DNA of 64,000 bases from Halicephalobus mephisto (taxonomy: Eukaryota > Nematoda > Chromadorea > Rhabditida > Panagrolaimidae), in NCBI GenBank assembly GCA_009193035.1, contig SWDT01000011.1:744001-808000 (forward strand). The letters run 5' to 3'. The stretch's first letter is position 1. Each line of letters opens with the position of its first letter. The notes beneath the pieces were generated by a model. It was not told where the DNA came from, ran no database searches, and worked only from the letters and a program-made list of their open reading frames with translations. The position numbers were made by a program, and so were the translations under genes. Positions 10,837-20,591 of the stretch are shown here, in pieces.

Positions 10837-11700
10837 TCAATGAAGACCCAACAAAGGCATGAGTTTCTTCATCACTTTTTTGAATGTTTTCAAATCGTCC
10901 GGATCCGCAGCAGCTTTGAGACGATCCATAACTGCTTTGGAATTTTCCTTGTTGAAATACGGACCCAACGAACTGATAGCTAGACAGTTTTTAGCTTTAT
11001 CACCGGCTTTAGGGTTTATAGTGATGTCCTTCCGAGCAATTGTGAAGTAGGGGTCTGCCACGGCCACGACAGCAGCCTTCAGCTGTCCCATTACAGTATT
11101 GTACTTGGCCTGACTTCCAAGTTTGGCCGCGGCTTGCTTTAAGGTATCCATGTATACTTTCTGTTTTGCTGCAGGCAATAAGGAGACTGAGGTTTGAATG
11201 ATAACTGAAATCATTGAAAGTAATGAAAAACAATAATAAAAGACTGAAAATTCACAAAGAAGGTGAAAACTAGAATAAATATTCAAGACAATACAAGTGA
11301 ATTTATTTGGCTTGATTTCGACTAGTATGAATTTACATAAAAAAAAGTTGTGTAAACTTTCTTCTTTTAAATTATTTCCATATTTAATTGAAATTAGAAC
11401 ATTATATAGATTAACATATCCTATATGAGTATGTTTTAAAAGATTCTATATATTAATAGATGAAATTTGATCATAAAAGATATAAAATGACTCACAATCA
11501 AAGAAAGTTTCCATATCTCCAGCATTGGTATTCTTGATGAAACTTTCCATTTTTTTGATCAAAGTCCTAGCTTGCTTCAGACTCAAGGATCTCAAATAAT
11601 ATTTCTTATAAAATTTGGCGAATTTTTTCTCTTCAGCCTTCAGGTTACAGAAGCCATGGATGACAACGAGAAAGGTGAACAAAATTAACAACTGTTTCAT
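10837..11700 (-). CDS. Secreted helical protein, copy 2 of a tandem pair (two exons)
   Basis: Exon 1 is 11700..11496 (signal peptide MKQLLILFTFLVVIHGFC, then a KFAKFYKKYYLRSLSLKQAR segment), intron 291 bp, exon 2 11204..10837. The product is 190 aa, as for the paralogue at 8046-9120, with the same exon lengths (205 and 368 nt). The C-terminal domain is highly conserved (GSQAKYNTVMGQLKAAVVAV in both). Differences are scattered substitutions with the frame fully kept, so both copies look functional. The function is unknown; a secreted helical protein is all the sequence shows. Confidence 0.75.
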
Positions 11701-12668
11701 TGGGAATGACGAGATTAGAATGATATGATGGTGTGAAAATTGGACAATTTAAAGGGATTTTCGAAAGTATCTGAAGATTAGAAAGATCAAACGGACAACT
11801 TTTATATAGCCATAGTCTACCTGATTATAGGCTATGATATAGTCCTTTTTTTCAGAATTCTATTTGTTTGGCATTTTTTAAATAAATTTATTTTACACTA
11901 AAAAAGTCAAAACTTAAGATAAAAAATTTACACCAAAATTGTGAATCTGAAACTTTTGAATTCAACTAAATTGAGTGTATTTTGAATTAATCCGGGTCCA
12001 AAAGGTCTGAAAATCCGGTTTTAATTATAATGATTTTCATTTTTTAAAATTATTCTCGAGTAAAATTCCCGTTTTTGCTTTTGAGCAATCAATGTCACTG
12101 TGATTTTTCTGGAAATTTTCGTGATGAGAGTTGATTTTGCTTTTTAGCATCTGTTAAAAACCAGAACCAGAAGTATAGTAATAACCTTTATTTTAACAAT
12201 TAGATACAATTTATCTATTTCCTCCTACACAAGACAACTGAGGATCTCACTTATGCCTTACAGTATCCTACGTTTTCTAATATTCAGGCTATCGCTTCAC
12301 GTCCTCTCTTGCAAGTCTAATTCCTTTCTCAACAGTAACAAAAGTAGTTTAAAAAATGACAAAATCAACTTCGTCTATGAAGTAGCTAGTGATCATGGCG
12401 AGTTCGCTAATATTCAAGTCAAAATGGGAATCGATGCTAATTTCCATTTTCGCTTCCGAATAAGCGAATTCGCGATTTTCAAGGATTTCATGATGAGAAT
12501 TAATTTCACTTTTTTGAATTATTTTTCCGCCTCTATTTTTGTCAATGAAAAACGTAGACTCTCACAATTAACAGAATATTACATGACAATATTTTTTCGA
12601 ATTTCGTAATACGGATTACGTGGAACGACAGATTAACGTGCATGTTTTATTTTTTCCTTCGAATAGGA
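11701..12668. other. Intergenic with one copy of a dispersed palindromic repeat
   Basis: About 970 bp. At 12445-12530 there is a clear copy of the window-wide repeat: TTTCGCTT...AAGCGAA followed by cgcgattttcaaggatttc and gatgagaattaatttcac. No gene is supported. Confidence 0.5.
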
Positions 12669-13612
12669 TCAATTGGCTTTGATGGTCAAAAAAGGATAAA
12701 ATTCTTCCGTGGCCTTTTTCCAGACGTTGAATATCTTCGAGGAGACTCTGTTCTGGAAACTTCTCTCGATGGCTGCAGCAACAGAAGCCTTGAAGAAGGA
12801 GAGCATATGGTGGTCGATGACACAGTCGACGTACTTCATCGGCTTGCAGGAATTACTATTTGCCGCATTTTTGGCTTTTATGAGGACTGGTTTCAGGTAA
12901 CTCCGAACTGCATAATGAAGAGCTCTATCGGCTACAGTAATCTCTCTCAAGGTCAACTTGGTCGATATGTCGTTCTGGAACTTGGAGAACGTCACAAGTT
13001 TGGTGTAATTCAGTCTTTTCGCGCTCCTGGATATCAAATCTAAAAAATTCAAAAAATTCAAATCTAAAAAATTCAAAAATAAAAAATTCAAATCTAAAAA
13101 ATTCAAAAATAAAAAATTTATAAATCACAAACTTACTATTGTAGAAGTCTCTTTGGTACTTGGGAGAAATATATTTGACGTAGTTTTCCAAATATGGAAA
13201 AACCTTTAAAAACGTTATCGTATTACTTTGAAAATTAAAAATAAACATTATTTTGCAAGATTTTCTCGACGTGAATTTTTATAATTCCAAATCCCAGATG
13301 TTAATTTAAAGAATCTTTGGAAATTGAGACTTTTTGAAATTTGAGAGACTCCTAAAAAATTCAAGATTTCAAAGGCCTTCAGAATCCTACATTGAATTCT
13401 GGAAGTTTTTAAAGAATCCCATCAGTCGGAAAACACAAAAAACCAACTCCTGATTTCACTTCAGCAGGTTCAAAAAGTAGGAAAAAATTAGTCGAAATAG
13501 CATCAGCCAGTTTGTTTCTGGTGGAATTCAGATCGCAGGACCAGACATTGAAGGCCCCTTCCGCGGTCCAAACAAGGAGAACAAAGATCAAGAGGAAAAC
13601 GAATTTCATCAA
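12669..13612 (-). CDS. Secreted nematode protein, paralogue A (three exons)
   Basis: Exon 1 is 13612..13448 (signal peptide MMKFVFLLIFVLLVWTAEGA), exon 2 is 13203..13137 (67 nt), exon 3 is 13039..12669. The product is 200 aa. The central and C-terminal parts match the gene at 27534-28294: an FPxxEN motif in exon 2, then SYLKPVLIKAK, a C-V-I-D motif, an F-K segment and a final W-K-K helix. Both genes have a 67-nt middle exon in the same phase, which makes the paralogy convincing. The exon 2 acceptor (TTTTTAAAG) is unusual. The intron before exon 3 is filled with AAAAATTCAAATCT repeats. The protein is secreted and helical; its function is not known. Confidence 0.65.
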
Positions 13613-14488
13613 GTCCAGTCAAATTTTTCAAACGTGGAAATTTTCCTTTTTATACTAGTTGAAGATCCACGTAGTTTTGAACCATCAGGACACTAATCCA
13701 TTGACTGCAAGTTGATTATGCAGTGAATCACGAACAGAACTGTCGAGTTTCTGAAATATTCGATTTTCGAATCGCACTAATTCGACTCGAATTCGAATAT
13801 TTTAACTTTCGAATCAAAACTACTTCGAAGTTTGATTCGAAAATCGACAAATCTGATCATGAACCTTTGGTGCTTATGCAAATCAACAATGAAGTCAGAT
13901 TTTCCTTCGAACAAGACTATTTAGGAAAAATTTCTCTATTATTGATTTTTATATATAAAAAATTGAAAATTTGCCATTTTCTAGAATCCTTCAGAATCGA
14001 ATGGAAGATTTCGAAGTCTTCGAAAATCTCATCAAAATTTCAAAATTTCTTAAAATTCATTAAAAATTTGAATTTACACACAGAAATGAAAATCCTAGAA
14101 CTTTCTAACTTGTTCTATAAATTTCTCTCAAAACAATTTTACAAAAAATCAATTTATAAAGTGAAATAATTCGATTTCAAAATTAGCACGTAAAACCTAA
14201 AATTTCGAAATTTTCTAGAATGTTCTGGAAATTCGTGTCGAGATTATCTTGTAAAAATATTCATTTTTGATATTTACAATAGTACAATTTTAGACAATAT
14301 ATGAAATCAAAAGTCCTGAAAATCCGTGGTGAAATTTATAAAAAATCAATTTGCAAAATAATGTGATTTCGAAATTTTCTAGAATGTTCTGGAAATTCGT
14401 GTCGAGACCGTTTTCTAACAACATTTAATTTTTATAATGTCACGATTTTAGTTCTTCTGGACTTCTCTCATCCCTAACCTATGTCACC
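13613..14488. other. Intergenic; copies of a dispersed 'gtgtcgaga' repeat
   Basis: Two related blocks (about 14205-14270 and 14365-14430) share cgaaattttctagaatgttc and gtgtcgaga. The same signature recurs at 41620, in 42.6-43.5 kb and in 47.2-48.1 kb. The plus-strand ORF in 13723-14169 is low-complexity and not convincing. A TTTTAG at 14447-14452, about 40 nt before the F-box ATG, could be a trans-splice acceptor. Confidence 0.45.
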
Positions 14489-16168
14489 ATGAGTTCCACT
14501 AACCCACTGGAGATCAATGTCATCGTCAGACGGATTCTGAAGTTTCTTCTTGAAGATCCAGTGGATTTGATGTCTCTTTCGGTTCGTTTTAATTTTTTAA
14601 AATTTATTTTTATATAATTTTTTTAGAAAATCAACAAAACTTTCAAATCAGAAGTCATCAGTCATCTGAAGCGGTTTGAACACGTCGAATTCTGGACGAT
14701 TTCGTGCTACACTGATTCCGAAGACTACGATTCAGATTCTGCTGAATCCGACGACGAAGAATACGATTATTGTCTTAAAAAGCTTGTTTTCAACGAGGTA
14801 ATCAGTTCCAACAAGACCCAGCTTATTCGGAATCTGGAGATGCTGGTCCTTCATTCTCCTGTCAAATCCTTGGATTTTTCCAGAGTTTCGTCCAAAGCCG
14901 ATTTTAATCCTTTATTTAATTTTAAAAAAATAACGAAAATCATTTTTCCGTCGTTAGCTGTTTTCGGTCCAGATTGGAGCTGTTTTTTTGATTTTCTGAT
15001 GACGAACCTGGGAACATTGAGAGAATTGAGGAATCCCGAACCTGGGTTTTTAAGTTTCTGCGAATTCGGCCGTTTCAACGTCCTTGAAGCAGATTTCTGG
15101 TCGATGAGACCGTTCACTTTTTCAGGTGACTGTTTCACTGAAGGAATTGAACATTACGTGAGTTTTTTAAATTACAAAACGTGGTAAATATATACCCTAT
15201 ATAAATAGATATACTTGTGTATTTATTTATTTCTATACAACCATCATTCCATGAAAACTTCTGAAACTTTCCAGGATTTTGTGGGGATTCCAGAATTGTG
15301 TGAAATCTTAAGAAACCTAGTGGAAATTTGTGGGATCTTTAGAAATCTCATATGAAATTCTAAGTTTCTACAAAAATTCAAAAAGCTTAAGAAATTTCAT
15401 AAAAGTCTCCAAAATACAATAAGAGATTTTTAAATTGTAATATTTATCGAAATTCCCGACTAATATCTGAAATTTCACATTCTGTAAGTTTCTACAAAAT
15501 CTTAAAAATCGAAATAGTTCGTAAAAAATTAAAATTTTCATGGTGTAATTTTCCAGGTTTCTTTGTTAAAGAATATCCACATCGATCACTTGATCCTTCA
15601 TGGGCATAACAGAACCAGATTCAGCGAGACGGATAAAATCGTGCTCGAAAACAGAATGAAGATTTCTTTCGTCGCTGTTGTTGAACCTTTTTTCAACGAC
15701 GATCTGTCTTTGTTTCGTGAATGGAAAAATCGAAATTGGAGGTTTTTTAATTTTTATATTTCCAAACTTTAAAATTATTACAGATTTGACTCTACGAAAT
15801 CCCTGGATATCCACTTGATGGATCTTCAATCGTGTGACATTTCAGAAGTCTTATTTCTTCTTTGTTTTATTTTCCCGATGCTGGAAGAATTTTCAGTTTT
15901 TTCAATGACCTTGATGCCTCAGGGTACGGTTGTCAACATTCTAAGAGACACCCAGAAATACTGTAGATCCAATTTTGAAAATGTTCAGAAGCATTTAGAA
16001 CTTCGAGTTTTAATCCCCAAAGGCGATGAAACTGCTTTTCAACAACAATTGCGAGTCCTCGAAGGATACGGTGGATTCATGGTAATCACGGAGAAAAGAT
16101 GGGAATTCAAGTTGAGGATTAATTCGAACCGATTTATCTCCATCGTCCTTTATGTTTTTACTTTTTAA
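14489..16168 (+). CDS. F-box-like protein (four exons)
   Basis: Exons are 14489-14581, 14627-15157, 15557-15741 and 15784-16168, all with GT/AG borders and consistent phase. The first 45 residues look like an F-box: a helical start (NPLEINVIVRRILKFLLED), then PVDLMSLSKINKTFKSEV across intron 1. An acidic loop (SDSAESDDEEYDY) follows. The rest is about 350 residues with repeated leucine-rich segments and short strands, as in nematode F-box proteins with a divergent C-terminal substrate domain. It would act in an SCF ubiquitin ligase through SKP1-type binding. It sits directly upstream of the gypsy LTR. An ATG at 14481 is out of frame and closes at once. F-box identity is inferred from pattern, not a search. 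Confidence 0.65.
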
Positions 16169-16350
16169 TTTTTTGATTTTTACCGTACTAATCCATGACT
16201 TTAAAAGGAATGAGATGAATGAAGAAATTAGATTCTGAAAGTTGAAAAATTGGATTTTAGAAATCGGAGAAATTTTGGAATTTTAAATTTGCATACAGTA
16301 AGATGGAATTTTTAGATTGAAATTTGTTCAGAATTAGATATCGGGATTAT

Positions 16351-16593
16351 TGGATCGGGCACCCAGTCTTAATGGGAAGCGCAACCAAGCGGGATCACTT
16401 GGTCCCGAACGGATTGTCTTAGCACCGACAAGAGGACATACAGTTCCTCTTCGCGCGAAGTGAAGTTGTTTATTTATGTCAATTTCGACATAGTGTTTTT
16501 GTACTGTGCCTAAGGCATTTATTTAATAAACCTTTTCTATGTTATTTTCTCTTCTCATCCAGACGTGGGTCACTCGGCGTGACAGATCTAACA
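16351..16593 (+). repeat. 5' LTR of the Ty3/gypsy element
   Basis: 243 bp starting TGGATCGGGCACCC and ending GATCTAACA. It matches the 3' LTR at 26604-26850 over its full length with roughly 20 substitutions and a few small indels counted by eye, so the element is old. It contains AATAAA near the 3' half. Directly after it, actggcgatgttgatgc starts a TGGCG primer-binding site of the kind that pairs with a tRNA 3' end. No matching target-site duplication was found beside the LTRs. Confidence 0.85.
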
Positions 16594-16600
16594 ACTGGCG

Positions 16601-17492
16601 ATGTTGATGCAAGGAGAATCTATTGAGATGAAGGATATCAGGGATATACTGATAACGATGACGCAGACAATGGCAGAAGGTGACAAGGTGATGACAGAAC
16701 GTCAACAAAAGCTGGAAGAAGCTATATTAATGCTGCTGACAACTCAAAGTGGATCTAGTTCTCCCAAGATGTCGGAAGCCGAAGCCCTAGAGAAAAAGAT
16801 TGATACAAAGTTTATTATGACCTTGAAACTGGGTAGACCTTCGATGGTTGGTATTTACGTCATCAGAAGAATTTTGAGGTAAATTTTAAAAATGTGCCGT
16901 CGGAAAAGAAAGCTGAGGTACTTATTCGCGCCATGAGTGATCAGATCTTAAAGCAGATCACGGTGGATCTATCTGAAGAAGACAGGAGATTTTAACGAGG
17001 TGATGGACTATCTCAGAAGGAACTATGGAGACGCGTTAGTCCCAACATTCCCAAAGGTTGTGGCTTTTCCTTTATTATCAATGAAGCCTGGACAACAATG
17101 CAGTGATTTCATCAATGAAGCGAAATTGATTATAAAATCTATTCCTGGAAAAGATGGAAAATTCAAGAAGATTTGCTCTGTATTTAGCTTTAGCGGCCCT
17201 GGAACGGATGAAAGTTAATTCGAAGTTTACAGCGGTATTGCTGCAAGAAACTATAAAGGACGAGAAGTTAGATTTGTTCAATGTGCACGAAATTATTCCA
17301 GAAATTGAAGCACAATTAAATTTGACACAATTGCCGTTGGATGGTTTTGCAAGTATTAATGCGGCAAAGATCAAAGACGGGAAAATTAGTGGACCACCTA
17401 AAGACTACAGATGCTATAACTGTGGAGGTCATCACTGGAGAAATCAATGTCCCAAGAGGAAGAAAAGGAATAAAGGCACAAAGAAATATTAG
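16601..17492 (+). pseudogene. gypsy gag with zinc knuckle, frameshifted
   Basis: Gag-like reading begins near 16601 and continues through three frames: 16601-16882, 16865-16995, 17000-17218 and 17154-17492 hold successive parts, joined by at least two frameshifts and one in-frame stop. Near the end lies a CCHC zinc knuckle, CYNCGGHHWRNQC (C-x2-C-x4-H-x4-C), followed by a basic tail. It would coat genomic RNA in an intact element. It is not functional here. Confidence 0.75.
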
Positions 17493-17510
17493 GGACGGAA
17501 ATGGAAAAAT

Positions 17511-17927
17511 GTGAATGTCATTTTTAGAAAGAAAAAAAAGAAGCAAAGGAAAATTGTGGTAGCGATTCAAGGAATGCCGACCACACTTCTTTTCGACACG
17601 GGAGCCGAAATCACATTGATCTCTAAGAAGACGTGGAAAAAGCTCGGAGAACCAAAATTATTCCCTATCACAATGATCCCAATGGCGACAACGGAACAGA
17701 GAATCAAGGTCTTTGGACAGATTCATGTTTCTTTTAAGGTTCAAAACAGAATGTATGATGGTATTTGCTATGTGACTGAAAAGTTGGACATCATGAGATT
17801 GGAATGGATTAAGAAAATCCCGAAAATGAAGGAATCATTAGATGAATGTTGCCCTCCTATTATCTTAGTAAGGAATGCTTCCGGAGATGAAGGACAACGT
17901 AGTAAGATAACCAACCGGCTCATCTAG
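17511..17927 (+). pseudogene. gypsy aspartic protease region of pol
   Basis: An open stretch with the retropepsin active site LLFDTGAEITLIS near residue 27, preceded by a basic segment. In family terms this enzyme processes the Gag-Pol precursor as a dimer. The reading continues toward RT but a stop at about 17925 breaks it, so the polyprotein is not intact. Confidence 0.75.
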
Positions 17928-17929
17928 AA

Positions 17930-18487
17930 GTTCCCAATTATTTTTTTACCAAAATTAGGTAAATGTGGAAAAATTAAAGCTCATCTACAACTTCATCCTG
18001 ATGCTAAACCAATTTATATGAAAGTTCGAAACATTCTTTTTCCCCTTCGAGATGCCGTTGCAGATGAACTGGATCTTCTGGAAGATAGCGGTGTAATTAC
18101 AAAGGTTGAGTCAACTCGTTTTGCAGCTCCAATTGTCTGTGTAAGAAAATCAAATGGTTCAATTCGTCTGTGTGCAGATTTTTCAACTGGACTAAATGAG
18201 GTTCTGGAGGAAGATAATTATAAACTGCCAACACCAGATGAAATCTTTACTAAGTTACATGGAGCGAAGATTTTTTCAACCATGGATTTGAAAGAAGCAT
18301 ATTGCAGATAGAAATGGATGAAGAATCGAAAGAGGTTCTGATGATTAACACAATCAAGGGGCTTTACAGATTCAATAGATTACCATTTGGAATCAAGTCA
18401 GCACCGGCAATTTTTCAACGAATTATGGATATGATGTTAGTAGGATGCACAGGAGCATGTGCTTATATGGGTGACATCATTGAGTAG
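17930..18487 (+). pseudogene. gypsy reverse transcriptase, truncated and mutated
   Basis: RT fingers and palm are recognisable: SGVITKVESTRFAAPIVCV, KSNGSIRLCADF, STMDLKEAY and FNRLPFGIKSAPAIFQRIMD. A TAG at 18309-18311 interrupts the frame after KEAY. The catalytic box reads AYMGDII where the family has Y-x-D-D, so the first essential Asp is Gly. The reading ends in a stop at 18487, where the nested insertion begins; thumb, RNase H and integrase core are absent. Confidence 0.8.
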
Positions 18488-18674
18488 TATAGGAATACTA
18501 TTTCTGGCGCACCCATCCTCCCCCACTTTTTGCGCTAGGGAATATTGTTATGTGTTACAGGGGATAATCCCAAATTCTTGTGCATGAAGGGTTTCTAGCA
18601 CAGCCACTTTCCCCCTGGAGATTTCTGAGACACAAAATTCCCCACTATTTATTTCCCAATTTTCTTGATTATAA

Positions 18675-19076
18675 ATGTTTATTCAAAAGTTGAAACCATT
18701 AACAAATTACGACATTACAAATATAGTAAAAGAATTGAAAATAAAAAATTTTAGAGAGGTATTCATGAGGGATACACTTCCAGGTAGTTCTTGGCATATA
18801 GAATGTAGAATTTTAAATCTTGATGTAAGTAGCAATAAGGGCACTCATTGGGTCTGTTATTACCACATGAGCGGCATTGCCGCTAAGAATAATCTTCGGG
18901 AGTGTTACTACTTTGATTCTTTTGGATTAGATCCTCCACTAGAATTACAGAATTATTTAAATTCACAAATTGAATTATCAACTTTTCTGATTCAAAAATT
19001 CAACACACATCACTGTGGTCACTATTGTTTACTTTTCCTAAAATTATTGGAGAAATATGATTTTAGGGAGATTTAA
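18675..19076 (+). CDS. Adenain-like (Maverick PRO) cysteine protease
   Basis: 133 aa, no intron, intact frame. The catalytic layout of the adenovirus/Ulp1-type clan CE proteases is visible: His58 in THW, Asp81 in YYFDSFG, and the nucleophile Cys114 in HHCGHYCLLFL, near the C-terminus. The hydrophobic helix after the Cys and the FDSFG strand are typical for Maverick/Polinton PRO, which matures capsid proteins. The protein is shorter than most such proteases, lacking an N-terminal extension, but all key residues are present. Its neighbour on the right is transcribed toward it. A host Ulp1/SENP origin is less likely given the size and context. Confidence 0.75.
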   Translation: MFIQKLKPLTNYDITNIVKELKIKNFREVFMRDTLPGSSWHIECRILNLDVSSNKGTHWVCYYHMSGIAAKNNLRECYYFDSFGLDPPLELQNYLNSQIELSTFLIQKFNTHHCGHYCLLFLKLLEKYDFREI

Positions 19077-19187
19077 GTTAAAGTTTAATAAAAGGTACTT
19101 AATTGAAAAATTTTGGGTATTGAGACAGTAGTACAATTTACAGTTTATTCGTTTAAATAAAGCATATTCGTTATTCAAGGGGTTTGG

Positions 19188-20359
19188 TCAGTTAGTCAAG
19201 CCAAGGCGTGCAGATTCTTCGAGCTGTTTGGTTTCTGAGCTGTTTATTAGATCTCTGAATTCTTCCGTTGCTCTTTGTAATGCTCTCTCATTTCCATCAA
19301 TATGTCCTTCAATACGTTTTGCTTCTGGTTCAATTTTATTTAAAAATGCAATCCATTCTGTAAGAAGGTCAACCCATGAATTTGTGTTCGGTAAATATTG
19401 TCCAAGAATCTGAATTTTCTCCTTCGCCTCTTTTATTGCCACTTCAGTATACTCTCTTTTTTTACTTTTTTCCTTGCATTCTTCCTCAAATTTACGAATA
19501 TTCCCTGTAAATTATTTCTTGTATACATATGAAACTTTTAATTAATGTAATATTATTCTTACCTTGTGATGAAACAATTCTTTTACGATGTTCCTCAATC
19601 TTTTCTTTCATTAAAGAGAGTCTTTCTTCTGATGCCTTCATAGTTTCCATTATACCAACTGCCGTTAATGAACTAACAGATACTCCTGTTGCTCCGCTGA
19701 CTAGCAATATCGCAGGAATTTCTAATAGAGGAAAAATAAAACCACCAATAGCACACACAGCTGCAACTCCTCCAGAAATACCAGATGCTATTGCGGCTCT
19801 TTCTTGCCGTTCTGAAAGATCTTTTTTCTCTCTGCGTAAACGTTCCAAATTTGCTTGTTCATTATCACGTTCTTTTTCCAGCTGAAATATTGATATTACT
19901 ACAGCTTATATAGTTTTAAAATAAATTATATATATACTTCTCGTTGTGATTCTTGAGTACGTTCTTGGTTTTTTTTCAAATCGTTAATCTGACGACGTAA
20001 TTTTTCGCTGTCTTCAACGTTTTTTGTATGTTCTCTTTCTGTAGCAGTTTTAATATTAATAATATCCTGCTCGAGTTGACGCACATCTTTATTAAATAAA
20101 CGCACTTCATTTAATCGTTTCTCGAGTAACTGTACCATGCTACTAATTTCATTGATGATTCTTTCATTTTTACTTGAAAAGTTACGCAATTTAAGAATTA
20201 GCTGAAATCATTAATATTTTTTAAGAAATATAAATTAACATGACATACTGCACGGAACTGTTTAGCAGTATCTTGAATTACATTATTGTATTCTCCATAA
20301 CGCCTCTTAATTGATTGAAACTGATCGCTATTGTTATTACTTGTAATAACAGACAACAT
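19188..20359 (-). CDS. Coiled-coil protein with central hydrophobic hairpin (cargo gene B, four exons)
   Basis: Exons are 20359..20249, 20201..19938, 19881..19563 and 19504..19188; introns 47-58 bp. The product is 336 aa with no signal peptide. Residues about 40-150 are a long heptad-rich coiled coil (LRRQINDLKKNQERTQ). About 154-203 form a strongly hydrophobic Gly/Ala-rich stretch with a central Pro pair (GGFIFPLLEIPAILLVSG). Another long helix follows (EERLSLMKEKIEEHRKR), then a mixed C-terminal helical domain. Helix, hydrophobic hairpin, helix is the plan of ClyA/HBL-type alpha-pore-forming proteins; that resemblance is architectural inference only. Gene A ends 232 bp upstream on the same strand, and the two may be co-expressed. 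No lesions seen. Confidence 0.7.
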
Positions 20360-20591
20360 AAGGCTAGCACACTTTGTATTCTTGGCTTACAGGCGCAATA
20401 CTTCAAATTTATAATTAGAAAATAATAATTTTAAAAAATATATCATATGTGAAGTTTACACATACAAAAATATACTACATAAAAGCATTTTTTTAAAAAG
20501 TTTTCGGTAAATATTCTCCAAATACATATTGCATAAATTAAAATATTATTATACATACAGGTGTAAAAAAAGTAAAATAAGAAGGGGGGAT

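Noticed and set aside
13723..14169. 148-codon plus-strand ORF before the F-box gene
   Set aside because: Low-complexity Phe/Lys/Asn/Ile composition, built from the local AT-rich repeats, no recognisable motifs and no splice link to the F-box exons.
18485..18560. Maverick left terminal inverted repeat
   Set aside because: The palindrome TAGTATAGGAATACTA and following C-rich tract look like an element end, but no complementary right end was found, so a TIR is not claimed.
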